From positions 1 through 64,000 of the forward strand of contig NZ_KQ758606.1 in assembly GCF_001457025.1 (NCBI RefSeq): a stretch of DNA of 64,000 nucleotides, written 5' to 3'. The notes under the pieces were generated by a model. It saw only the letters and a list, made by a program, of their open reading frames with translations. It did not search any database and was not told where the DNA came from. Position 1 is the first letter of the stretch; every line of letters begins with the position of its first letter. The translations under genes and the position numbers were made by a program. The DNA comes from Pseudarthrobacter enclensis. GTDB taxonomy: Bacteria; Actinomycetota; Actinomycetes; Actinomycetales; Micrococcaceae. Below are positions 33,248-40,877 of this stretch, one piece after another.

Positions 33248-33527
33248 CATTGCGGTGGTGCTGCCCAGCGTCCTGCAGCCCCTGGCCGGCGGGCAGTCCG
33301 TACTGACTGCGCCCGCCGACGGGCCGGTGACCGTTGGGCAGCTCCTCGACTCGGTCACCGCCGGTTTCGCCGTGCTGGGCCGGCGGCTCCGGGATGAAAC
33401 GGGGGCCCTGCGCCGTTTCGTGAACATCTATGTGGACGGTGATGAAGTGCGTCGCCTGCAAGGGCTGGACACCCCGGTATCCCCCGGCCAGGAGGTAGTG
33501 GTGATCCAGTCGGTGGCAGGCGGCTGA
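33240..33527 (+). CDS. MoaD/ThiS-like ubiquitin-fold protein
   Basis: A 95-residue beta-grasp protein ending SVAGG. The C-terminal Gly-Gly is the feature that MoaD and ThiS use for adenylation and sulfur transfer. The body (VTVGQLLDSVTAGFAVLGRRLRDE...RFVNIYVDGDEVRRLQGLDTPV) follows MoaD closely. The start is GTG 33240, inside the end of the BNR gene. No MoaE, MoeB or thiamin gene is nearby, so it is not part of an ordinary molybdopterin cluster here. Confidence 0.82.
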   Translation: MPDIAVVLPSVLQPLAGGQSVLTAPADGPVTVGQLLDSVTAGFAVLGRRLRDETGALRRFVNIYVDGDEVRRLQGLDTPVSPGQEVVVIQSVAGG

Positions 33528-33594
33528 CGCCGGCTCCCGGCCGTGGCTTCGGGCAGTCCTTACTGACTGCGCCCGTCGCCGCGCCACTGGTGTG

Positions 33595-33608
33595 CCGCCG
33601 TCGTGCGT
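33595..33608 (-). repeat. 14-mer intergenic repeat, copy 2
   Basis: Exact reverse-strand copy of the 20142-20155 element, between the MoaD-like stop and the next gene's stop. Confidence 0.6.
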
Positions 33609-33618
33609 GAAAACGAAG

Positions 33619-33855
33619 TCAGGCGACGCGCCACACCGTGCATTCGTCCGTGTTGACCGCCTTGCGCAGGCCGGTGATCCGGTCCAGGATCCACACGACG
33701 CCGATGCCGGGTGCGGTCTCCTGGACGCTGCCGCGGCGGATGACCACGTCATCGTAGGAGGGGCCCACGGAAAGCCGGGCTTCGATTTCGTCGCCGCGGT
33801 GGAGCTGGTCCAGGGCGCGGACTCTGGTTACATGCGGGGTCGCTTTCTTCAACAT
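33619..33855 (-). CDS. Unknown 78-residue protein
   Basis: Begins MLKKATPHVTRVRALDQLHRGDEIEA and ends DECTVWRVA. The pattern of alternating hydrophobic residues (VGPSYDDVVIRRGSV, IGVVWILDRITGLRKAV) suggests a small beta-barrel. No motif I recognise. The ATG at 33855 has GGAGGCCCCG upstream. Convergent with the MoaD-like gene. Confidence 0.55.
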   Translation of the reverse strand: MLKKATPHVTRVRALDQLHRGDEIEARLSVGPSYDDVVIRRGSVQETAPGIGVVWILDRITGLRKAVNTDECTVWRVA

Positions 33856-34046
33856 CGGGGCCTCCTGGCTGGAGCTGGTGCCGGCTCTTGCCTGCACTGT
33901 CCAGTGTGGTCCGCGAATGTTGCGTGCCCGTTTCCCTGTGGTTAGCTGCCGGTTAGTTCTACGCGCCCGTCCTATAAAGGAGTGTCGGCGCAAAGCCCGA
34001 CGGCGGCCTCCCGGGCCCGGGTGCCCGGCCCGCCTATGGGGGTGGC

Positions 34047-34454
34047 ATGGAGATTCTGCAGGGAATCTGGGCGGCCATGCTGGCAGCCGCGTCGCTGGCG
34101 CCCCTGGCGACCTTCGGCGTCGTCCTGGTCGCCTACCTGACGTACCGGCAGCGCGACCGGGCGGACCGGCGCGACCAGTGGTGGAAGCGGGCGCAGTGGG
34201 CCATTGACGCAGCTTTGGACGGGAGCGACCCGCAGCGCCGGCTTGCCGGCCTGAAGGTGCTGGTCCAGCTCATCGGCAGCGACCTGGCCACGGCGGAGGA
34301 CGCGGATTTGATGAGCGCACTGGCCGTGGAGATCCGCGGGCAGGAGGGCAGCGGGCGGCACGGTGCGGCAGCGCCGTCGCCGCTGCAGGACCGGATCGTG
34401 GCCGCAGCGGAAGGGCTGATCAGGGCTGCGGCAGAAAAAGCGCCGCAGCCCTAG
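34047..34454 (+). CDS. Single-helix membrane protein of unknown function
   Basis: A 135-residue protein with one N-terminal helix (about 8-33) followed by a basic/Trp stretch (TYRQRDRADRRDQWWKRAQWAIDAAL) and an amphipathic C-terminal part. It resembles small membrane proteins common next to transport or signalling genes, but no family can be named. ATG at 34047. Converges on the aminotransferase gene with a 19-base gap. Confidence 0.65.
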   Translation: MEILQGIWAAMLAAASLAPLATFGVVLVAYLTYRQRDRADRRDQWWKRAQWAIDAALDGSDPQRRLAGLKVLVQLIGSDLATAEDADLMSALAVEIRGQEGSGRHGAAAPSPLQDRIVAAAEGLIRAAAEKAPQP

Positions 34455-34473
34455 CGGCAACCGGCCGCGGAGG

Positions 34474-35700
34474 CTACGCTGCCTCGCGGCTCCGGTATGT
34501 GGCCAGGAACGTGGCGATCCGGCGGACCGCTTCCTCGATGTCCAGCACGGACGGCAGGATCACGAACCTGAAGTGGTCAGGCGTGGGCCAGTTGAAGGCC
34601 GTGCCGTGCGAAACCAGGATTTTCTGGTCCCTGAGCAGGTCGATGACGAACTGCTCGTCGCTGGCAATCGGGTACAGGTCCGGATCCAGCCGCGGGAACA
34701 GGTACATGGCACCCGCTGCCGGGACACACGTGATGCCCGGGATGGCGGTCAGCAGCTTGTGGGCGAGGTCCCGCTGTTCACGCAGGCGTCCGCCCGGCGC
34801 CACCAGCGCCTCGATGCTCTGGTAGCCGCCCAGGCACGTCTGGATGGCGTGCTGCGCCGGGACGTTGGGGCACAGCCGCAGGGACGCGAGCAGTTCCAGC
34901 CCCTCCCGGTAGGCGGCGGTTGCCGCCAGTGGGCCGGTGACGGCCACCCAGCCCGCGCGGTAGCCCGGCATCCGGTACGCCTTGGACAGGCCGCTGAAGG
35001 TCAGGCAGCAGATGTCCTCGGCCACCGCAGCGGTGTGGATGTGGACGGCGTCCCCGTAGAGGACCTTTTCGTAGATTTCGTCGGAGAACAGGACCAGGTT
35101 GTGCTTCCGGGCCAGGTCGGCGAACTGCTCCAGGATGTGCCGGGGGTAGACGGCGCCGGTGGGGTTGTTCGGGTTGATGATCACAATGCCCTTGGTGCGG
35201 CCGGTGATCTTCGCTTCGACGTCGGCCATGTTGGGCCACCAGTTCTCCTCCTCGTCGCAGGCGTAGTGGACCGGAGTCCCGCCGGTGAGGGTGACGGCCG
35301 CCGTCCACAGCGGGTAGTCGGGTGCGGGGACCAGGATCTCGTCGCCGTTCTCCATGAAGGCTTGCAGGCACATGGAGATCAGCTCGCTGACCCCATTGCC
35401 CACGAAGATGTCCTCCACGCCGATGTTCATCAGCCCGCGGGTCTGGTAGTACTGCGAGATGGCGGTCCGGGCGGAGAAGATGCCCTTCGAATCGCTGTAG
35501 CCCTGGGCGCCGCGCAGGTGGTGGATCATGTCCACCACCACGGACTCGGGGGTTTCCAGCCCGAACGGGGCGGTGTCGCCCAGGTTCATCTTCAGGATCC
35601 GGTGCCCCTCCGCCTCCATGTTCTTGGCCGCCTGGAGGATGGGGCCGCGGAGTTCGTACCGGACGTTCTGCAGTTTGCTGGAGTGTTGCATGGCGCGCAT
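34474..35700 (-). CDS. Class I aminotransferase (AlaA-like)
   Basis: A 408-residue PLP enzyme. NPNNPTGAVYP and the PLP lysine in FSGLSKAYRMPGYRAGW are present, as is the C-terminal Arg region (RFVILPSV). Overall pattern (KLQNVRYELRGPILQAAKNMEAEGHRILKMNLGD in parts) matches the glutamate-pyruvate aminotransferase AlaA group. It should interconvert alanine and pyruvate with glutamate/2-oxoglutarate. The start is ATG 35700, with ATG 35691 as alternative; a longer extension crosses into the GH13 gene. Confidence 0.88.
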   Translation of the reverse strand: MRAMQHSSKLQNVRYELRGPILQAAKNMEAEGHRILKMNLGDTAPFGLETPESVVVDMIHHLRGAQGYSDSKGIFSARTAISQYYQTRGLMNIGVEDIFVGNGVSELISMCLQAFMENGDEILVPAPDYPLWTAAVTLTGGTPVHYACDEEENWWPNMADVEAKITGRTKGIVIINPNNPTGAVYPRHILEQFADLARKHNLVLFSDEIYEKVLYGDAVHIHTAAVAEDICCLTFSGLSKAYRMPGYRAGWVAVTGPLAATAAYREGLELLASLRLCPNVPAQHAIQTCLGGYQSIEALVAPGGRLREQRDLAHKLLTAIPGITCVPAAGAMYLFPRLDPDLYPIASDEQFVIDLLRDQKILVSHGTAFNWPTPDHFRFVILPSVLDIEEAVRRIATFLATYRSREAA

Positions 35701-35718
35701 GGTTGATTTTTTCACAAA

Positions 35719-35730
35719 GCACGACGGCGG
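35719..35730 (+). repeat. Variant of the intergenic repeat (12-mer)
   Basis: GCACGACGGCGG, the core of the 14-mer, in the gap between the aminotransferase start and the GH13 stop. Confidence 0.45.
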
Positions 35731-35737
35731 CGCCCCG

Positions 35738-37432
35738 TCAGGGTGCCGGCCGGTCGCCCTTGCGGTGCACACGGAACCACCGGTAGCCGTACCGCCCCAG
35801 CTCAAGCGAGAAGCCGCCGTCGGAATCCAGGGCGACGTTGCCGCCGTCGAACAGGTCCAGCAGCACGGCGCCCCGGAACGCGTGAGCCGGGCCGTCGTCC
35901 GGTACTGCCTTTCCGCTGACCTTCACCGTGCCCTCGCCGAAGTTGTGCAGCAGCACCAGCGTCCCGCCGTCGGCACTGCACGTGTGCGCGAACACGGCAG
36001 GTTCCGGCTGGTCGATGACCGCAAACGATCCCCAGCCCAGCTCGGGCGCCTCCCGGTAGCGGGCAATCAGGGTGGCCATGAAGGTGAACAGCGACTCCGG
36101 GTCGCGCTTTCCCGCGGCCGCGTTGACGCGGTCCGGGCCGTATTCGCCGCGCACCAACGGCGCCACCAGGTCCGATGCCTTGGCGCTGGAGAAGCCGCCG
36201 TTCTTTTCGCTGTTCCACTGCATCGGGGTGCGGACGGCGGCTCGGCCCTTTTGCCGCAGGTCCTCGCCCATGCCGATCTCCTCGCCGTAGAAGAGCACCG
36301 GGGTGCCGGGCAGGGAGAAAATCAGCGAATACACCATCCGCAGCCGCTCCATGTCCCCGCCGAGCATCGGCGGCAGCCGGCGGCGCAGGCCCCGGCCGTA
36401 GATCTGCATGTTCTTCTCCGGCCCGAACGCGGCGAACACCTCCTGCCGCTCGCCGTCGCTGAGCTTGTCCAGTGTCAGCTCGTCATGGTTCCGCACGAAC
36501 ATGGCCCACTGGTTGTCCGGGTGGATCGCGGGCCGGCTCTTGAGCGTCTCGGCCAGCGCCCGCGCGTCCTGCCGGGCCAGCGACAAATAAATATGCTGCA
36601 TCGACATGAAGTCGAACTGCATGTTCAGCTCGTTGCCGTCCGGCCCGCCGAAGTACTCCAGCTGCTCCTTGTACGGCAGGTTCACCTCGCCGAGCAGCAC
36701 TGCGCTCCCGTTGCGCCTGCTCACGAAGCTCCGCAGCGCCGCGAGGTAGGCGTGCGGGTCGATGTTCGCCGCCTCGTCCTTCGGCTGCCCCCGCGTCTCG
36801 AGGAAGAACGGCACCGCATCAAGCCGGAACCCGTCCAGCCCCAGCTCCAGCCAGAGCCCCATCGCCTTCGCGATCTGGTCCCGGACCTTCGGATTGGTCA
36901 CGTTCAGGTCCGGCTGGTGCTTGGCGAACATATGCAGGTACCACTCACCCGTTGCCTCGTCCTGGGTCCACAGCGAGTTCTCCTCCCCGGGGAACACCAC
37001 CTCCGAGGACGTATCCGGCGGCGTGTCCTGCCGCCACACGTAGAAGTCACGGAACGGGTTGTCGGTGGACTTCCGTGCCTCCACGAACCACGGGTGCTGG
37101 TCAGAGGTGTGGTTCACCACGAAGTCCGCGATGACCCGCATGCCCCGGTCCTTCGCGGCGCGGATGAACTCCACCAGGTCCCCAAGGGTTCCCAGCCGTG
37201 AATCGACCCCGAAAAAATCCGTGACGTCGTAGCCATCGTCCCGGTCCGGGGTCGGGTAGAAGGGCATCAGCCAGATGCATGTCACACCCAGCGCTGCGAG
37301 GTAGTCCACGCGCTGGGTAAGGCCGGCGAAGTCGCCGGTGCCGTCGCCGTCGTCGTCAAAGAATGTCTCCACGTCCAGGCAGTAGATGACGGCGTTCTTC
37401 CACCACAGGTCGGACGTCTCGGCGATCCTCAT
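35738..37432 (-). CDS. GH13 trehalose-synthase-like alpha-glucosidase
   Basis: A 564-residue alpha-amylase-family enzyme of the TreS/maltose-active subgroup: VETFFDDDGDGTGDFAGLTQRVDYL, FYPTPDRDDGYDV, the nucleophile Asp in DGFRLDAVPFF, acid/base Glu in LLGEVNLP and the third Asp in RNHDEL. A C-terminal beta domain follows. It lacks the fused maltokinase found in some TreS proteins. It should act on alpha-glucosides such as maltose or trehalose. Overlaps the upstream flavin oxidoreductase gene by 4 bases. Confidence 0.87.
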   Translation of the reverse strand: MRIAETSDLWWKNAVIYCLDVETFFDDDGDGTGDFAGLTQRVDYLAALGVTCIWLMPFYPTPDRDDGYDVTDFFGVDSRLGTLGDLVEFIRAAKDRGMRVIADFVVNHTSDQHPWFVEARKSTDNPFRDFYVWRQDTPPDTSSEVVFPGEENSLWTQDEATGEWYLHMFAKHQPDLNVTNPKVRDQIAKAMGLWLELGLDGFRLDAVPFFLETRGQPKDEAANIDPHAYLAALRSFVSRRNGSAVLLGEVNLPYKEQLEYFGGPDGNELNMQFDFMSMQHIYLSLARQDARALAETLKSRPAIHPDNQWAMFVRNHDELTLDKLSDGERQEVFAAFGPEKNMQIYGRGLRRRLPPMLGGDMERLRMVYSLIFSLPGTPVLFYGEEIGMGEDLRQKGRAAVRTPMQWNSEKNGGFSSAKASDLVAPLVRGEYGPDRVNAAAGKRDPESLFTFMATLIARYREAPELGWGSFAVIDQPEPAVFAHTCSADGGTLVLLHNFGEGTVKVSGKAVPDDGPAHAFRGAVLLDLFDGGNVALDSDGGFSLELGRYGYRWFRVHRKGDRPAP

Positions 37433-38469
37433 GCTGGAGCGTCCGACGCCGGATTTGCGGCAGCGCGGACCAGCTGCGGTTCCGCGGGGGTTCCGGCAGC
37501 GGCGGTGCCGCGGGTGCGCAGCTGCGGCAGGACGTCCGCGGCGAACGCGTCGATGAAGGGCGCCTGCTCCTGTGCGACGAAGTGCAGGTACAGCTCGTCG
37601 AAGCCCAGCTCTGCGTATCCGCCGAGCCAGTCCACGTGCTGGCCAAGGCTGGCCGAGATATTCACCGACCTACGGACCTGCTCCTCGCGCACATGCTCGC
37701 CCACGCCGTCGAAATGCCCCGCTGTGGGCAGGTCCCAGGGGATGGGCGGCGCGAACGTATTGGTCCGCCACTGGTCCAGGGCAATGGCTGCGGCCTCTTC
37801 CTCGCTCCCGGCCCAGGACAGGTGCACCTGCAGGACGGCTTTGCCCTTGCCGCCGTTGTCCCGGTACGCGGCCAGCATCTCGCGGAGCTTCGGCGCCGGC
37901 TGGTTCACGGTGACCAGGCCGTCAGCCCAGGCGGCGGCGCGGCGGGCGGTGTCCACGCTGATGGCCGGCGCGATCAAGGGTGGCGGCGATTCCGGGACAT
38001 CCCAGATCCGGGCCTGCTCCACGGTCACCAGGCCCCGGTGGGTGACCTCCTCGCCGCGGTGCAGGCGCCGGATGACGTCCACGCACTCCTCCAGCCGGCG
38101 CTGCCGGATGTCCTTCGGCGGCCAGGCGTCGCCGGTGACGTGCTCGTTCATGTTTTCCCCGCTGCCGGGCGCGAACCAGAACCTGCCGGGGAACATCGAG
38201 GCCAGCGTCGCGGACGCGTGCGCGATGATGGCGGGGTGGTACCGCTGGCCGGGTGCGGTCACCACCCCGAACCGCAGGCCGGTGGTGGCCAGCGCCGCGC
38301 CCAGCCAGGACCAGGCGAAACCGGAGTGGCCCTGCCGCGCGGACCAGGGTTCGATGTGGTCCGAGCACATCGCCGCGTCGAACCCGGCGCGCTCGGCGTG
38401 CTGGACATCCTGCAGCAGCCGGCCGGGACTGATCTGTTCATGCGAGGCGTGGAATCCTACGGTGACCAT
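37429..38469 (-). CDS. LLM-class flavin-dependent oxidoreductase
   Basis: A 346-residue TIM-barrel protein of the bacterial luciferase-like family: MVTVGFHASHEQISPGRLLQDVQHAERAGFDAAMCSDH, PGQRYHPAIIAHASATLASMFPGRFWFAPGSGENMNEHV (in parts). It looks like the subgroup annotated as non-F420 flavinoid oxidoreductase (TIGR03885), which tends to occur beside GH13 genes. Uses FMN or a related flavin; substrate unknown. The stop overlaps the GH13 start (ATGA), so both are made together. Divergent from the AEC transporter. Confidence 0.85.
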   Translation of the reverse strand: MVTVGFHASHEQISPGRLLQDVQHAERAGFDAAMCSDHIEPWSARQGHSGFAWSWLGAALATTGLRFGVVTAPGQRYHPAIIAHASATLASMFPGRFWFAPGSGENMNEHVTGDAWPPKDIRQRRLEECVDVIRRLHRGEEVTHRGLVTVEQARIWDVPESPPPLIAPAISVDTARRAAAWADGLVTVNQPAPKLREMLAAYRDNGGKGKAVLQVHLSWAGSEEEAAAIALDQWRTNTFAPPIPWDLPTAGHFDGVGEHVREEQVRRSVNISASLGQHVDWLGGYAELGFDELYLHFVAQEQAPFIDAFAADVLPQLRTRGTAAAGTPAEPQLVRAAANPASDAPA

Positions 38470-38533
38470 TGTTAATCCTTACCGTCCGCCTCCGGCCGTG
38501 TCGATAGCTGACCGCGGCATGCGGAGGAGCTAC

Positions 38534-38562
38534 TTGACCTATAAGTTTGGTACTTGTAATAC
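38534..38562 (+). promoter_or_regulatory. SigA-type promoter for the AEC transporter
   Basis: TTGACC (-35, 38534-38539), 17-base spacer, TAATAC (-10, 38557-38562). About 50 bases upstream of the transporter start. Confidence 0.65.
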
Positions 38563-38611
38563 CGCACACGCTGCAGGGCGCAGCAGTGCGGGATGGAAAG
38601 GAAGTACCCCC

Positions 38612-39535
38612 ATGGGCGGCGTGCTGGTCGGACTGGCGGTGATCGGCGTCGTGATTGCCGTGGGCTACGTGGCCGCGCGGTGCGGACTGGGCGATGAACA
38701 CACGGTCTCCGCACTGACCAAAATTGCCTTCTTCATCACCAACCCGGTGCTTCTCTTTACCGTGGTGCTGAAATCCGACATCACGGTGGTGTTTTCCGCG
38801 TATGTGCCGCTGGCACTGCTGACCGCCTTGATAACCGCCCTGCTCTACGTCGGCGCCAGCCGGATCTGGTTCCGGCGGCCCCTTGCCGACACCGCCGTGG
38901 GTGCCATGGCCAGTTCCTACGTCAACGCCAACAACATCGGCATCCCCATCACCCTTTACGCGCTGGGCGATGCCACCCCCGTGGCCCCGGTGCTCCTGGT
39001 CCAACTGCTCCTGCTGGCACCGCTGGTCCTGACCGTCCTGGACCTGTCCGCCGCCGGCCGGTTCTCACCGCGGCTCCTGCTCACGCAGCCGTTCCGCAAC
39101 CCGATGATCATCGCCACCCTCCTGGGTGCGGTCCTGGCGGCCTTCCACGTCAAACTCCCCGAGCCAGTCCTGGCTCCCCTGACGCTCCTGGGCGGGGCGG
39201 CCGTGCCGGTGGTGCTCCTGGCATTCGGAATGTCCCTTCGCGGCACCCGGATGCTCCGCAGCGGCGGGCACACCGCGGAGATCCTCACCGCCACCGCGCT
39301 GAAGTCCGCCGTCATGCCCGCTGTGGCCTTCGTCGTCGGCCGTTTCCTCTTCCACCTGGAGCCGCACATGCTCCTCGGCGTGGTGCTCATGGCCGCGCTC
39401 CCACCCGCGCAGAACGTCTTCCTCTTCGCCAGCAAATACGGGCGTGGCATGGCCGTGGCGCGGGAGACCATCCTGATTTCGACGGCCGCGGCCGCGCCGG
39501 TCCTGGTCCTGATCGTCTGGCTGCTGGCGGGGTAG
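38612..39535 (+). CDS. AEC (auxin efflux carrier) family transporter
   Basis: A 307-residue, ten-helix transporter: GYVAARCGLGDEHTVSALTKIAFFITNPVLLFTVV and MASSYVNANNIGIPITLYALGD match the AEC/BART group, with the conserved NxxNxG motif; LPPAQNVFLFASKYG closes the second half. Family members move small carboxylates such as malate or malonate. The ATG at 38612 has GGAAAGGAAG upstream; a much longer upstream open frame is antisense to the oxidoreductase gene and not real. Confidence 0.86.
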   Translation: MGGVLVGLAVIGVVIAVGYVAARCGLGDEHTVSALTKIAFFITNPVLLFTVVLKSDITVVFSAYVPLALLTALITALLYVGASRIWFRRPLADTAVGAMASSYVNANNIGIPITLYALGDATPVAPVLLVQLLLLAPLVLTVLDLSAAGRFSPRLLLTQPFRNPMIIATLLGAVLAAFHVKLPEPVLAPLTLLGGAAVPVVLLAFGMSLRGTRMLRSGGHTAEILTATALKSAVMPAVAFVVGRFLFHLEPHMLLGVVLMAALPPAQNVFLFASKYGRGMAVARETILISTAAAAPVLVLIVWLLAG

Positions 39536-39607
39536 GCCGGGCGGGGAGCGGCGCGCCGCGCACGGGAGGGGTACCGCGGGGACTGCCGGCCGGGCAAGAA
39601 TGGGCAC

Positions 39608-40696
39608 ATGGACCTTCCAGTGATGCCGCCCGTCCCGCCCATGCTCGCCAAGGCCGTCAGCGGCATCGACGGCATCCCTCAAGGAAGCGACCTCAGCTAC
39701 GAACCGAAATGGGACGGCTTCCGGTCCATCATTTTCCGCGACGGCGATGACCTGGAGATCGGCAGCCGCAACGAGAAGCTGATGACCCGCTACTTCCCCG
39801 AACTGGTGGCCGCGCTGAAGGAAAACCTTCCGGAGCGCTGCGTGGTGGACGGCGAGATCATCCTGATCGGTGCCTCCGGCGACCGTCTCGATTTCGACAC
39901 CCTGCAGCAGCGCATCCATCCCGCCGCCAGCCGGGTGAAGCTCCTGTCCGAGCAGACCCCGGCCTCGTTCGTGGCCTTTGACCTGCTGGCCCTGGGCGAT
40001 GACGATTACACCGGCAGGCCTTTCGCCGAACGCCGGGCGGCCCTGGAAAAGGCGCTCGCCGCCAGCAAGGCACCGGTCCACCTCACCGCCGCCACCACGG
40101 ACAAGGACACGGCAGGCCAGTGGTTCGAGCAGTTTGAAGGTGCAGGGCTGGACGGCCTGGTGGCCAAGCGCCTGGACGGGACCTACGAGCCGGACAAGCG
40201 GACCATGTTCAAGATCAAGCACGAGCGCACCGCGGACTGCGTGGTGGCCGGCTACCGCCTGCATAAGAGCGGCCCGGACGTCATCGGGTCGCTGCTCCTG
40301 GGCCTTTACAAGGACGACGGCGGCCTGGCCAGCGTGGGCGTCATCGGCGCCTTCCCCATGAAGCGCCGGCAGGAACTGTTCCAGCAGCTGCAGCCGCTGG
40401 TGACCGATTTCGACAACCATCCCTGGGCCTGGGCCAAGCAGGAGGAAGGTGAACGGACGCCGCGCAACGCCGAGGGCAGCAGGTGGAGCGCCGGCAAGGA
40501 CCTGTCCTTCGTGCCGCTCCGGCCCGAGCTGGTGGTGGAGGTCCGCTACGACCACATGGAGGGAGAGCGGTTCCGGCACACCGCCCAGTTCAACCGGTGG
40601 CGGCCGGACCGCGATCCGGAATCGTGCACCTATGCCCAGCTGGAGGAACCGGTGAACTTCGACCTCGCCTCGGTGCTGGAGACCGGCAAACCGTAA
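39608..40696 (+). CDS. ligC: ATP-dependent DNA ligase (LigC type)
   Basis: A 362-residue stand-alone ligase. The adenylation motif is YEPKWDGFRS with Lys34; motif III-like DLEIGSRNEKLMTRYFPEL, motif IV VVDGEIIL, motif V KIKHERTADCVVAGY follow, then an OB-fold domain. Mycobacterial LigC acts in base-excision repair and back-up end joining. No Ku or LigD gene lies beside it here. ATG at 39608. Confidence 0.88.
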   Translation: MDLPVMPPVPPMLAKAVSGIDGIPQGSDLSYEPKWDGFRSIIFRDGDDLEIGSRNEKLMTRYFPELVAALKENLPERCVVDGEIILIGASGDRLDFDTLQQRIHPAASRVKLLSEQTPASFVAFDLLALGDDDYTGRPFAERRAALEKALAASKAPVHLTAATTDKDTAGQWFEQFEGAGLDGLVAKRLDGTYEPDKRTMFKIKHERTADCVVAGYRLHKSGPDVIGSLLLGLYKDDGGLASVGVIGAFPMKRRQELFQQLQPLVTDFDNHPWAWAKQEEGERTPRNAEGSRWSAGKDLSFVPLRPELVVEVRYDHMEGERFRHTAQFNRWRPDRDPESCTYAQLEEPVNFDLASVLETGKP

Positions 40697-40738
40697 CCCC
40701 GCAGAACCCGGGCCGGCAGCCAGGCACCCGGTTCCGGG

Positions 40739-40752
40739 CCGCCGTCGTGCGT
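40739..40752 (-). repeat. 14-mer intergenic repeat, copy 3
   Basis: Exact reverse-strand copy of the 20142-20155 element, 43 bases after the ligase stop. Confidence 0.6.
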
Positions 40753-40793
40753 TCCTGCCCGCTTACCCGCGCCCCCGCGCCCCCGGCGGCAGC

Positions 40794-40840
40794 AAAAAGC
40801 CCGCCACCTCCGGGCTTTGCAGGAGGTGGCGGGCTTTGTT
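40794..40840. terminator. Bidirectional terminator
   Basis: Perfect 16-bp stem AAAGCCCGCCACCTCC / GGAGGTGGCGGGCTTT with A5 before and TTTGTT after. Serves both the ligase (+) and the MHS transporter (-). Confidence 0.9.
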
Positions 40841-40877
40841 CAATCGGTAACCGGGAGGGAGCGTACGCGCCGGGCGC

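Noticed and set aside
37505..38611. 370-residue upstream extension of the AEC transporter
   Set aside because: Antisense to the LLM oxidoreductase; the transporter has its own promoter, SD and ATG at 38612.
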